Assembly (NCBI GenBank): GCA_017938625.1
Contig: JAGBBD010000039.1
Coordinates: forward strand, 1 to 59,801
Reading direction: 5' to 3'
From: Oscillospiraceae bacterium
GTDB taxonomy: Bacteria; Bacillota; Clostridia; Oscillospirales; Oscillospiraceae
Length of the DNA: 59,801 nucleotides
This document shows positions 8,053 to 15,730 of the stretch, in pieces; the first letter of the stretch is position 1; each line of letters begins with the position of its first letter. Under the pieces are notes generated by a model. The model was not told the origin of the DNA, did no database searches, and was given only the letters and a program-made list of their open reading frames with translations. Both the position numbers and the translations under genes were made by a program.

Positions 8053-8071
8053 TTTGATAGCTTCTATCAAA
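8053..8071. promoter_or_regulatory. Likely LysR operator
   Basis: Perfect inverted repeat TTTGATAG-CTT-CTATCAAA, matching the T-N11-A LysR box. It lies immediately upstream of the -35 of the leftward gene and 22 bases before the lysR start, suited to activating the enzyme gene and autoregulating the regulator. Confidence 0.7.
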
Positions 8072-8093
8072 AATCTTGATGGTGGAGGGGCAT

Positions 8094-8978
8094 ATGGATT
8101 TTCGGAATGTGCAGACCTTTCTTCGTGTGGCGGAAATCAAGAGCTTTACAAAAGCGGCAAGAGAATTGAACTATGCCCAGTCCACTGTGACCATGCAGAT
8201 TCAGCAGCTGGAGAAGGAGCTGGGCTATCAGCTGTTTGACCGCATCGGAAAGACCGTTTCTCTGACGCCCATGGGGCAGGCCTTTTTACACCATGCCTAT
8301 GCCCTGCAGCGGACGGTGGATATGGCAATGACTCTGGATAAATCGCCGGATCGGCTCCGGGGCACGCTGCGGGTCGGTGTACTGGAATCTTTGCTTTTCG
8401 GCACCATGCTGGAGGTGCTGCCTGTGTTTCGGGAACAGTACCCCAATGTGGATCTGCAGCTGCGTATGGGACAGACCACGGAGCTTGTGCAGCAGCTGAA
8501 GGGCAATAGTCTGGACATGGTCTACCTGTCTGCAGATCAAAACACAGACCCGGATCTGCGCAGCTGTTATCTGCGCAGGGAGCAGCTGGTGTTTGTCTGC
8601 GGCAATACCCATCCTGCAGCCGGAGCGAAAACCATGGAGGAGCTTCTGGAATATGATTTTGTGGTCACAGAGCGCACCGGCATCTGCTATGGCCGCCTGC
8701 TGGATCTGGCGGCAGCTCACGGCAAGACGCTGCGCGGCAGTATCGAGGTGGACAGCACCATTGCCATTGCAGATGCTGCCATCCATGGCCTCGGTGTTGC
8801 CTTCCTGCCGCGATATGCTGTCAGACACCATCTGGAAAAGGGTACTTTGACAGAGGTGACCGTTGGACAAGGGCAGGAATACTACAGCCAGATCTTGTGC
8901 CATAAAAACCATTGGATCTCCCCGTTTATGGAGGGCATGATCCGAATCATCACAGAAAAACGTCCGCCACAGGAATAA
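8094..8978 (+). CDS. LysR-family transcriptional regulator
   Basis: A 294-residue LysR regulator. The DNA-binding domain is clear (FRNVQTFLRVAEIKSFTKAA, residues 3-22, then QIQQLEKELGYQLFDRIG), followed by an effector-binding domain starting near residue 88 (GTLRVGVLESLLFGTM). The start is ATG at 8094, preceded by GGAGGGGCAT. It is divergent from the opine-dehydrogenase-like gene and probably responds to that enzyme's substrate or product. A bidirectional terminator follows at once. Confidence 0.95.
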   Translation: MDFRNVQTFLRVAEIKSFTKAARELNYAQSTVTMQIQQLEKELGYQLFDRIGKTVSLTPMGQAFLHHAYALQRTVDMAMTLDKSPDRLRGTLRVGVLESLLFGTMLEVLPVFREQYPNVDLQLRMGQTTELVQQLKGNSLDMVYLSADQNTDPDLRSCYLRREQLVFVCGNTHPAAGAKTMEELLEYDFVVTERTGICYGRLLDLAAAHGKTLRGSIEVDSTIAIADAAIHGLGVAFLPRYAVRHHLEKGTLTEVTVGQGQEYYSQILCHKNHWISPFMEGMIRIITEKRPPQE

Positions 8979-8979
8979 G

Positions 8980-9011
8980 AAACCGAGGAATGCAGCGCAT
9001 TCCTCGGTTTT
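8980..9011. terminator. Bidirectional terminator between lysR and the Gfo/Idh/MocA gene
   Basis: Stem AAACCGAGGAATG / CATTCCTCGGTTT with flanking A and T runs between two convergent genes. Confidence 0.9.
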
Positions 9012-9013
9012 GT

Positions 9014-10297
9014 TTACAGCTTTTCAATAAACGCATCCACATCCACGATGGTGCCGTTGTGTCTGGCTTCTTCAGCCGCGAAGACCAGAATGTGGTTGTG
9101 ACAGCTTTCCTCGATGGTGGGGATGGCGTCGGTCTTGCCTTGATCTGTCAGATAGTCATACAGGCACTGGACGATACCGGCGTCGCCGCCGCCGTGACCG
9201 CCGGTCAGCTCGTTGGAGCCTTCACCCACATCGATCTCAGACCACTGCCGTGTGTCAAAGTCAAAGATGCGGATGCTGGTCTCTTCGTTGCTCAAAGCCG
9301 AGCGCAGCTCTGCCTTGGTACCGAACACGTTGAGGAAACGACCACCGCGGTTGAAGGCATTCATGGTGAAGGTGGCGGTGATGTTGTCTTCAAAAAGCAT
9401 ATTGACTGTCTGGTGATCCACCACGTCGTTGTCGCACTTGTACACACACTTGCCGTACTGGGTGTTCCACTGTGCCTGCACCACTTCTTCCTCGGTAGGA
9501 TCCTGCTTCAACGTGGAGGTGGTCTGATACCACACGCGCTCGGCAGGATTGTCCGTGTGCAGGTAGATATCCACTGCGTTGTACAGGCAGGTCTCGGCAT
9601 GGGGGCAGCCTTCGATGCAGCGCTCCGGCGCGCCTTCGGGAGCATGGGCGGCATTGAAATAGCTCAGAGAGCCAAAGGACTGGATCTTTTTGCATTTCTT
9701 CCCAATGAGCCAGGGCAGCAGATCCAGATCGTGGCAGGATTTTGCCAGCAGCATGCAGGCGCTGCGGCCCTCATTGCCCCAGTTGCCGCGGACGAAGCTG
9801 TGGGACTGGTGGAGGTTGCCGACGCACTCCTCATGGTTGACCGATACGATGTCACCCAGTCTGCCGTCCTTGATCAGCTGCTTGATGGTGCCATACAGGG
9901 GAGTGTAGCGCAGCACGGTACACACGATGACCCGCACTCCTTTTTTGACGGCGGCATTGGTGATCTCCAGACATTCCTTGGCGGTGGGCGCAATGGGCTT
10001 TTCCAGCAGGATGTCGTAACCCTTTTCAATGGCCTTCATGGCAGGATCATAGTGGAGCTTGTCCTGGGTGGAGATGATGACAAGGTCTGCGAACTTTTCA
10101 CGGCTCAGCAGCTCGTCATAGTGCTTGCAGCAGTTTTCCTCTGCCATATTGTGCAGCTTCTTGAAGTGCTCTCTCCTTGTGACCTCGGGATCTGCCACGG
10201 CGATCACTTCATATTTTTCCGGCAGCTTGAGCATCAGATTGGTATATGCCTCGCCGCGGTTGCCGGCACCGATGAGAATGACTTTCAATTTTTTCAT
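9014..10297 (-). CDS. Gfo/Idh/MocA family oxidoreductase
   Basis: A 427-residue NAD(P)-dependent oxidoreductase of the Gfo/Idh/MocA family, which oxidises or epimerises sugars and inositols. The N-terminal Rossmann site is VILIGAGNRGEAY (residues 6-18), and the EKPIAPT motif with the conserved Lys is near residue 97. A three-Cys insertion, CIEGCPHAETCLYNA, lies around residues 225-239, as in a subgroup of this family. A downstream segment GGRFLNVFGTKAEL fits the C-terminal substrate domain. The start at 10297 has AGGGG at 8 bases. It is divergent from an AraC regulator that probably controls it. No substrate can be named. Confidence 0.92.
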   Translation of the reverse strand: MKKLKVILIGAGNRGEAYTNLMLKLPEKYEVIAVADPEVTRREHFKKLHNMAEENCCKHYDELLSREKFADLVIISTQDKLHYDPAMKAIEKGYDILLEKPIAPTAKECLEITNAAVKKGVRVIVCTVLRYTPLYGTIKQLIKDGRLGDIVSVNHEECVGNLHQSHSFVRGNWGNEGRSACMLLAKSCHDLDLLPWLIGKKCKKIQSFGSLSYFNAAHAPEGAPERCIEGCPHAETCLYNAVDIYLHTDNPAERVWYQTTSTLKQDPTEEEVVQAQWNTQYGKCVYKCDNDVVDHQTVNMLFEDNITATFTMNAFNRGGRFLNVFGTKAELRSALSNEETSIRIFDFDTRQWSEIDVGEGSNELTGGHGGGDAGIVQCLYDYLTDQGKTDAIPTIEESCHNHILVFAAEEARHNGTIVDVDAFIEKL

Positions 10298-10335
10298 GTT
10301 CAATACCCCTTTACAAAAGGATGTTTTTCATTATA

Positions 10336-10363
10336 ATTATAGCAAAGCAATATTGTATTTCAA
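10336..10363 (-). promoter_or_regulatory. Promoter for the Gfo/Idh/MocA gene
   Basis: On the minus strand TTGAAA (10363-10358), a 16-base spacer, TATAAT (10341-10336). The -35 overlaps a palindrome ATATTG-TATTT-CAATAT (10350-10366), which is a candidate site for the divergent AraC protein. Confidence 0.55.
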
Positions 10364-10415
10364 TATAATAAATGGTCAAACATATATGATTTTCGTTCAA
10401 AAAAAGGAGCGGCAT

Positions 10416-11297
10416 ATGTATACGTCTGTTGAGATTCGTGAGCCGATGCGGTTAAAGAGCCTGTATTCTTTTTTTCGCCATCATTATGACAGCGACTACA
10501 GCTTCCGCGGAGAGATGCATGATTTCTGGGAAGTGGTCTGTGTGACAAAGGGCAGGATCTGCGTCACGGCAGGCGAGCAGGTCTATATGCTGTCGGACGG
10601 GGAGCTGATCGTTCACAGGCCCATGGAGTTCCACAGCTTTTTTGTGGATGATCCCGACGGCGCCGATGTGATGATTTTTTCCTTTACGGCGCAGACGTCT
10701 TTAAGAGATGAATTGTCCCAGAAGGTATTTGCCCTCGACGCATTTCAAAACAGCATCATTGAGCAGATGTTTGTCTTTCTGGATGCGCGTATGGTGGGCA
10801 ATGCCGCCTATCAGGAGCGCTGGAAGCTGGTGGTGGAGGAATATGAGAGCAACCGCTGGTTTTTGCCCTATATGCGTTTGCTGGAGGTAGATCCCTATGC
10901 CCTTGTCATGGCGGCGAGCTTTGCCACGCAGCTGCTGATCTCTCTGCTGGAGAGCGAGGGAAGATCTCTTGAAAACACGGCGCCCGATGCAGCGGTCTTC
11001 CGTGTGGCAGTGGACTATCTCAATATCAGCGTCCATAAGACCGTATCTGTGGAGGAGCTGTCCCGCGTGGTGGGGCTGAGCATTTCCGGACTCAATCGTC
11101 TGTTCCGCAAGTACGCAGGTGTCAGCGTCCATCGGTATTTTCTGATGCAGAAGATCAAGGCAGCCACCGAGTACCTGCAGTCCGGCATCAGCGTTACAGA
11201 GACCTCTCGCCGCCTGGGCTTTTCCAACCAGAGCTACTTCTCTGCCTGCTTCAAGCGGGAAACAGGCTCAAATCCATCGGAAGTGCTAAAGAAATAA
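10416..11297 (+). CDS. AraC-family transcriptional regulator
   Basis: A 293-residue AraC regulator. The N-terminal half is a cupin-type sensor (HDFWEVVCVTKGRICVTAGE, then LIVHRPMEFHSF, about residues 35-75). The C-terminal double helix-turn-helix covers about residues 195-290 (VSVEELSRVVGLSISGLNRL and SVTETSRRLGFSNQSYFSAC). The start is ATG at 10416 after AAAAAGGAGCGGCAT; the longer upstream open frame has no good site. It is divergent from the Gfo/Idh/MocA enzyme, so a sugar-responsive activator role is likely. Confidence 0.94.
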   Translation: MYTSVEIREPMRLKSLYSFFRHHYDSDYSFRGEMHDFWEVVCVTKGRICVTAGEQVYMLSDGELIVHRPMEFHSFFVDDPDGADVMIFSFTAQTSLRDELSQKVFALDAFQNSIIEQMFVFLDARMVGNAAYQERWKLVVEEYESNRWFLPYMRLLEVDPYALVMAASFATQLLISLLESEGRSLENTAPDAAVFRVAVDYLNISVHKTVSVEELSRVVGLSISGLNRLFRKYAGVSVHRYFLMQKIKAATEYLQSGISVTETSRRLGFSNQSYFSACFKRETGSNPSEVLKK

Positions 11298-11300
11298 ACA

Positions 11301-11333
11301 AAGCGTTTCTCTCCTTGGAGAGAAACGCTTTTG
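11301..11333. terminator. Bidirectional terminator after araC
   Basis: Stem AAAGCGTTTCTCTCC / GGAGAGAAACGCTTT with a TT loop, between the convergent AraC and aminotransferase genes. Confidence 0.9.
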
Positions 11334-11336
11334 TGT

Positions 11337-12500
11337 TTACAGCTTATTTTTCAGATCGTTCAGACGGTTGAGTGCTTCGTACAGGGTCTCGTCCTTCTTG
11401 GCGAAGTGGACACGGACGATGTCGTTGACATCTTCCATGAAGAAGCTAGTGCCGGGCACGCAGGCAACGCCCACTTCCTTTGCCATCCATTCGCAGAACT
11501 CCACATCGGTCTGACCGGGTTTGAGGTACTGGCCGATGTTTGCCAGCACGAAGTAAGCGCCCTGCGGATCGGTGTACTCCATGCCCATGGCATCGAGACC
11601 TTCGGTAAAGAGCTTCTTCATGTGGGCATAGTGGGCACCGAACTCTTCATAGTAGCTGTCGGGCATATCCAGACCCACCACAGCGGCTTCCATCAGAGGA
11701 GAGGCGGCGCCGACGGTGTTGAAGTCGTGATACTGCTTGATCTTGTCCATGATCTCCTTGGGGGCGATGGCATAGCCGAGACGCCAGCCGGTGATGGAGT
11801 AGGTCTTGGACAGGGAGCTGCAGGAAACGGTGCGCTCCCACATACCGGGCAGGGAGTTCATATAGATGTGCTTTCTGCCGTCGTAGATGATGTGCTCATA
11901 GACTTCATCCATAATGGCATAGACGTCATACTTGATGCACAGGTCGGCGATGGCCTTCAGCTCTTCGTAGGTAAACACCTTGCCGCTGGGGTTGGAGGGA
12001 TTGCAGATCAAAATGGCCTTGCAGCCCTGCTTGAAGGCGTCTTCCACCTTGTTCACATCAAAGTTGAAGGTGGGAGGTACCAGAGGGATAAACACAGGCT
12101 CGCAGTCAGCGAAAATGGCCTGTGCGCGGTAGTTCTCAAAGTAGGGGGAGAACATGGCGATCTTGTCACCGGGATTGGTCAGAGCGAAGATGGTATCCAC
12201 CATGGCTTCGGTGGAGCCGATGGTCACAACCATTTCCGTGTCGGGATCCAGCTGACGGCCCATGAAGCGGCCTGCCTTGCGGGCCAGAGCCTGACGGAAG
12301 TTGGGGGCGCCCATGGTGATGGGGTACTGGTGGGGGCCCAGTGCGCTGACCTCGGCCAGACGGTCGGTCAGAGCCTTGGGAGGATCAAAATCGGGGAAAC
12401 CCTGCGCCAGATTGATGGCGTTATTGGCAATGGCGATACGCGTCATACGACGGATGACGGAATCGGTGAAATGTGCACATTTTCTGCTCATTGGCTGCAT
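11337..12500 (-). CDS. Pyridoxal phosphate-dependent aminotransferase (class I/II)
   Basis: A 387-residue fold-type I aminotransferase resembling the aspartate/kynurenine aminotransferase group. The PLP-binding Lys is in SLSKTYSITGWRLGY (about residue 230). Other family marks are NLAQGFPDFDPP near the N-terminus, ICNPSNPSGKV (about 165-175) and MDEVYEHIIYDG. The start at 12500 follows CAGGAGG by 8 bases. It stands alone between two terminators. The amino donor and acceptor are not determined by sequence; methionine, aspartate or aromatic substrates are possible. Confidence 0.92.
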   Translation of the reverse strand: MQPMSRKCAHFTDSVIRRMTRIAIANNAINLAQGFPDFDPPKALTDRLAEVSALGPHQYPITMGAPNFRQALARKAGRFMGRQLDPDTEMVVTIGSTEAMVDTIFALTNPGDKIAMFSPYFENYRAQAIFADCEPVFIPLVPPTFNFDVNKVEDAFKQGCKAILICNPSNPSGKVFTYEELKAIADLCIKYDVYAIMDEVYEHIIYDGRKHIYMNSLPGMWERTVSCSSLSKTYSITGWRLGYAIAPKEIMDKIKQYHDFNTVGAASPLMEAAVVGLDMPDSYYEEFGAHYAHMKKLFTEGLDAMGMEYTDPQGAYFVLANIGQYLKPGQTDVEFCEWMAKEVGVACVPGTSFFMEDVNDIVRVHFAKKDETLYEALNRLNDLKNKL

Positions 12501-12570
12501 AGAAATAGCCTCCTGAAACAATAGATTCTTCCAATACTATACCGTATTAAAGGGCAAAAGTCAATGGACA

Positions 12571-12612
12571 TATAACACAAAGGGTCAGCAACAGCTGACC
12601 CTTTGTGTTATA
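12571..12612. terminator. Hairpin terminator between aminotransferase and methionine gamma-lyase-like genes
   Basis: A 19-base perfect stem (TATAACACAAAGGGTCAGC and its complement) around an AACA loop. It ends the leftward PLP enzyme gene at 12619 before the next leftward gene. Confidence 0.88.
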
Positions 12613-12618
12613 TGAAAA

Positions 12619-13908
12619 TCAGATGTTCAGTTCATCTTTGGTGACGATCCCGGCGTCCACCAGCTTCTGCAGGCTCATAAGGATGCCCAGCTTTGCGTGG
12701 TACCACGTCAGACCGCCCTGGAAATACACGGCATAGGGCGGACGGATGGGGCCGTCGGCGGAAAGCTCAATGGAAGAACCCTGCACGAAAGCGCCTGCTG
12801 CCATGACCACTTCCGAGTCGTAGCCGGGCATAGCCCAGGGGACAGGGGTGGCGAAGCTGTCCACCGGCGCGGCTGCCTGAATGCCTTCGCAGAAGGCCAG
12901 CATGGCCTCCGGGGTACGCAGCTCCACAGCCTGAATGATGTCGTGGCGGCTCTCTGTGCCGTTGGGAACCACGTGGTAGCCCAGAGTTTCATAGATGTTG
13001 GCGGCGAAGATGGCGCCCTTCAGCGCGCCGGATACCACCGTGGGAGCAAGGAAGAAGCCCTGATACATAGCAGGCAGCAGACCGAGGTTCGCACCTACCT
13101 CCTGACCGAGGCCGGGGGCAGACAGGCGATAGCCGCAGCGATCCACGCAGGTCTTTGTGCCGCAGATATAACCGCCGATGGGAGCAAGACCGCCGCCGGG
13201 GTTTTTGATCAGACTGCCTACGATCATATCGGCGCCCATGTCGGAAGGCTCAATGGTCTCCACAAACTCACCGTAGCAGTTATCCACCATAACCAGAATA
13301 TCCGGCTTGATCTGCTTGCAGAACCGGATCAGTTCACCGATCTGAGTCACGGAGAAGGTGGGACGGGTGGCATAGCCCTTGGAGCGCTGGATGGTGACCA
13401 GCTTGGTTTTTTCACCAATGGCCTTTCTGATATTTTCATAGTCAAAGCTGCCGTCCGGCAGCAGATCCACCTGACGGTAGGACACGCCGTACTCCTTCAA
13501 GGAGCAGGGAGATTCACGGATGCCGATGACTTCTTCCAGGGTGTCATAGGGGCCGCCCACAGGACTGAGCAGCTCATCACCGGGCAGCAGATTGGCAGAC
13601 AGTGCCACAGCCAGAGCATGAGTGCCGCAGGTGATCTGGGGCCGCACCAGAGCCGCTTCCGTGTGGAAGGTGTCGGCATAGACCCGTTCCAGCTTCTCTC
13701 TGCCGATATCGTCATAGCCGTAGCCGGTGGTGGCGGCAAAGCAGGAGGCGCTGATCTTGTTTTCCTGCATGGCTTTCAGCACTTTGGCTTGGTTGTACTC
13801 TGCATTTTTGTCAATGGCGGCAAAACGTTCCTGCAGACTGTGCAGGATCTGTTCACCAAAATCATAAACCTGGGCACAGATGCCCAGCGCGGCGTACATT
13901 TCCTTCAT
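12619..13908 (-). CDS. Methionine gamma-lyase family PLP enzyme (aluminium-resistance/YnbB type)
   Basis: A 429-residue protein of the Met_gamma_lyase family, cystathionine-beta-lyase-like PLP enzymes often annotated as aluminium resistance proteins. Visible marks are TGYGYDDIGREKLERVYAD, QITCGTHALAVALSANLLPG, VMVDNCYGEFVE and the PLP-Lys segment SLIKNPGGGLAPIGGYI. Length is normal for the group. The start at 13908 has AAGAGG at 7 bases. In this group the reaction is usually assigned only by homology to C-S lyases. It has its own promoter and terminator. Confidence 0.92.
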   Translation of the reverse strand: MKEMYAALGICAQVYDFGEQILHSLQERFAAIDKNAEYNQAKVLKAMQENKISASCFAATTGYGYDDIGREKLERVYADTFHTEAALVRPQITCGTHALAVALSANLLPGDELLSPVGGPYDTLEEVIGIRESPCSLKEYGVSYRQVDLLPDGSFDYENIRKAIGEKTKLVTIQRSKGYATRPTFSVTQIGELIRFCKQIKPDILVMVDNCYGEFVETIEPSDMGADMIVGSLIKNPGGGLAPIGGYICGTKTCVDRCGYRLSAPGLGQEVGANLGLLPAMYQGFFLAPTVVSGALKGAIFAANIYETLGYHVVPNGTESRHDIIQAVELRTPEAMLAFCEGIQAAAPVDSFATPVPWAMPGYDSEVVMAAGAFVQGSSIELSADGPIRPPYAVYFQGGLTWYHAKLGILMSLQKLVDAGIVTKDELNI

Positions 13909-13945
13909 ATCCAAACCTCTTTAATAAGCATAATTTTCCTTATGT

Positions 13946-13974
13946 AGAATACTGCATGAACAAGGAAGTGTCAA
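13946..13974 (-). promoter_or_regulatory. Promoter for the methionine gamma-lyase-like gene
   Basis: On the minus strand TTGACA (13974-13969), 17 bases, TATTCT (13951-13946), 38 bases before the start codon. Confidence 0.8.
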
Positions 13975-14023
13975 CCAAAAAAATAAGCGCATTCGGCCTG
14001 GTGTGTGTGGGAGCCGAATGCGC
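13975..14023 (-). terminator. Orphan leftward terminator
   Basis: Stem GCGCATTCGGC / GCCGAATGCGC with a 15-base loop, followed on the minus strand only by TTATTTTTTTGG. It lies upstream of the promoter of the gene at 12619-13908, so it cannot end that gene. It would end any leftward transcript coming from about 14030-14230, where no leftward gene is visible. Confidence 0.65.
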
Positions 14024-14031
14024 AATACCAC

Positions 14032-14060
14032 TTGCCAGAAAGACGGCAAAATGGTATAAT
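14032..14060 (+). promoter_or_regulatory. Promoter of the HTH/thiamine pyrophosphokinase operon
   Basis: TTGCCA (14032-14037), 17 bases, TATAAT (14055-14060). The predicted start near 14066 leaves a 5' leader of about 170 bases before the first gene. Confidence 0.75.
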
Positions 14061-14065
14061 ATTGT

Positions 14066-14228
14066 GTACCTCTCGCATGAGGGGTGCAAGAGGAACTTTC
14101 TGCTGTGATCATACCCGCTTTTCGGGGAAAAGTCACCCTACCGCGGCGGCTCGGATGGAAACGAGGGGTAGATTTGGACTCTACCGGCAGTAGAATTTTC
14201 TCAAAACCATTGAAATGACTGGATTTCG
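14066..14228 (+). other. Structured 5' leader, unidentified RNA element
   Basis: The interval between the promoter and the ribosome binding site has no plausible gene but several potential helices: CCTC-TCGCAT-GAGG (about 14070), CCCG-CTTTT-CGGG (14113-14126), a compound CTACC...GGTAG stem enclosing CTCG-GATGGAAA-CGAG (about 14138-14170), and CTAC-CGGCA-GTAG (about 14180-14193). It does not match the conserved cores I know for TPP, FMN, cobalamin, SAM, T-box, M-box, ydaO or 6S RNA. A new riboswitch-type leader is possible, but so is chance folding. Confidence 0.4.
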
Positions 14229-14239
14229 AGGTGATGACC

Positions 14240-14848
14240 ATGCAGTTCGATGAAAACGCTCTGCGCAAAACCATCGGAAAAAATATTGCCCTCTACCGCA
14301 AGGCTAATCGGGATACACAGGCGGCACTGGGGGAAAAATTAAACTATACGGACAAGGCTGTTTCCAAGTGGGAGCGGGGCGAAAGCATCCCGGATGTCTA
14401 TGTGCTTTCCTGCATCGCTCAGCTTTACGGCATTACAGTGGGAACCTTGATCGGGGAGACCAAGCCTGAGATCCGCACAAGTCCCCATCTGCATCTTTAT
14501 ATCTATCTGCTCTCTGCGGCGCTGGTCTATGTGATCTCCACCGTGCTGATCGTTGCCTTTGAGATCTTCAATGTGCCCTTTAATACCTGGCTGTTTTTGC
14601 TCTATGGCTCAGCCATTGTGGCGCTCCTTGGCGTGATCTTCACCATGCTTTGGTGGAATTTGTGGCTGCAGCTGGGGGCATGGTCGGCGCTGATCTGGCT
14701 GTCGGGACTTACGATATTCTTAACCGTTCCGGGACTGATCATGGCGAAGGTATTTTTGATCTGCGTGGCGCTGCAGGGCGTTGTGGTCATCTGGACCTTC
14801 TACCGCCGATCCAGACGAGTGCCCCGGGAGGCGCGTGATGATGGATAA
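14240..14848 (+). CDS. XRE-family HTH protein with membrane domain
   Basis: A 202-residue protein. Residues about 5-65 form a helix-turn-helix of the XRE/Cro type (IGKNIALYRKANRDTQAALG, then NYTDKAVSKWERGESIPD). Residues about 83-190 contain four hydrophobic helices. Such HTH-membrane proteins are common in Clostridia and may sense envelope or small-molecule signals; the ligand is unknown. The start at 14240 has GAGG 8 bases upstream. Its end overlaps the next gene by 11 bases, so the two are probably translated together. A structured leader precedes it. Confidence 0.9.
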   Translation: MQFDENALRKTIGKNIALYRKANRDTQAALGEKLNYTDKAVSKWERGESIPDVYVLSCIAQLYGITVGTLIGETKPEIRTSPHLHLYIYLLSAALVYVISTVLIVAFEIFNVPFNTWLFLLYGSAIVALLGVIFTMLWWNLWLQLGAWSALIWLSGLTIFLTVPGLIMAKVFLICVALQGVVVIWTFYRRSRRVPREARDDG

Positions 14849-15470
14849 GATCTGCTATATCGTGGGCGCGGGCGAGGACTGCGGCCTTGATTTTGCTCCA
14901 CAACAGGGCGATCTTGTGATCGCGGCGGACGGCGGATATGAGAAGCTGCAAAGAGCGGGCATTTGCCCCAATCTTGTGATCGGAGATTTTGATTCTCTGG
15001 GCGCGGCCCCGAAGGAAAAGCAGGTCATCACTCTGCCCACGGTCAAGGATGTGACCGATACCTGGGCTGCCATCGAGCACGCCAGGAAGCTTGGCTACGG
15101 AAGATTCCACCTCTATGGCTGCACCGGCGGCAGATTTGATCACACCCTTGCCAATATCCAGACGGCGGCTGCTCTGGCGGAACAGGGGATGGAGTGCCTG
15201 ATCTTTGATAAAACCCAGATCATCACGGCCCTCAGCGGCGGTACCATGGAATTTGAGCAGAGCTGCGAAGGCTTTGTTTCTGTATTTTCCTACACGGAAG
15301 AAAGCCGCGTTACTCTGCAGGGCCTTCGGTATGAACTGGAAGATACGATCTTGACAAACCGTTTCCCTCTGGGTGTCAGCAATGAGTTTACAGGCAGGCG
15401 CGCAGTCGTCACTGTTTACGATGGGATCGCCGTTTTGGTCTATGGCAGAAAAAACACGTATGCGCATTGA
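14838..15470 (+). CDS. thiN: Thiamine pyrophosphokinase (thiamine diphosphokinase)
   Basis: A 210-residue enzyme that transfers pyrophosphate from ATP (AMP release) to thiamine to give thiamine pyrophosphate. Diagnostic motifs are VIAADGGYEKL, VIGDFDSLG (substrate/Mg site) and YGCTGGRFDHTLANI (about residues 92-107), with the C-terminal thiamine-binding domain around TLQGLRYEL and NRFPLGVSNEF. The start at 14838 has GGAGG 6 bases upstream. It overlaps the HTH-membrane gene. The promoter of the following M-box lies across its last codons. Confidence 0.93.
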   Translation: MMDKICYIVGAGEDCGLDFAPQQGDLVIAADGGYEKLQRAGICPNLVIGDFDSLGAAPKEKQVITLPTVKDVTDTWAAIEHARKLGYGRFHLYGCTGGRFDHTLANIQTAAALAEQGMECLIFDKTQIITALSGGTMEFEQSCEGFVSVFSYTEESRVTLQGLRYELEDTILTNRFPLGVSNEFTGRRAVVTVYDGIAVLVYGRKNTYAH

Positions 15471-15495
15471 CAATCCCATCAGAATGGTCTAAAAT
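15467..15495 (+). promoter_or_regulatory. Promoter of the M-box/mgtE transcript
   Basis: TTGACA (15467-15472), exactly 17 bases, TAAAAT (15490-15495). It overlaps the stop codon of thiN and places the transcript start a few bases before the M-box fold. Confidence 0.85.
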
Positions 15496-15505
15496 GAATT
15501 ATAGT

Positions 15506-15655
15506 ATTCCGGTAGGCAAGGCTACCGCAGGGATATGGGTTGCTGCCGCGAAGCAGTGGAGACACTGCCAGATGGTCAGCAGGGGACATCGAAGCACAAG
15601 GTGTCACCTAACGCAACTTCACCGCCCTGCGATGCTGAAGCTCAGACGGTGCAGG
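15506..15655 (+). ncRNA. M-box (ykoK leader) magnesium riboswitch
   Basis: The element matches the M-box consensus in order: GGTAGGCAAGGCTACCG, GGGATATGGGTTGCTGCC, a stem with GGAGACACTGCCA, then CAGCAGGGGACATCGAAGC, GTGTCACCTAACGCAAC and CCTGCGATGCTGAAGCTC. M-box RNAs fold around several Mg2+ ions and lower expression when Mg2+ is plentiful. A terminator follows at 15671-15710 and the Mg2+ transporter gene mgtE lies downstream, which supports transcription-termination control. Confidence 0.9.
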
Positions 15656-15670
15656 CGTGCAGAAATGATG

Positions 15671-15710
15671 CTCCCCGTACCGTCGTACGGGGAGTTTTGA
15701 TTTTATTTTT
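15671..15710 (+). terminator. M-box expression-platform terminator
   Basis: Stem CTCCCCGTAC / GTACGGGGAG with a CGTC loop, then GTTTTGATTTTATTTTT-type tail. It lies about 20 bases after the M-box fold and is the likely ON/OFF element. Confidence 0.88.
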
Positions 15711-15730
15711 GAAAGTTGAGGTGTAACAGC

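Noticed and set aside
14135-14160. Possible T-box motif around CCCTACCGCGGCGG
   Set aside because: The T-box core AGGGTGGNACCGCG is not matched, no Stem I features are seen and the downstream genes are not amino-acid or tRNA synthetase genes.
14066-14228. Leader considered as a TPP riboswitch because thiN is downstream
   Set aside because: The conserved CTGAGA and ACCTGATCTGG segments of TPP riboswitches are absent.
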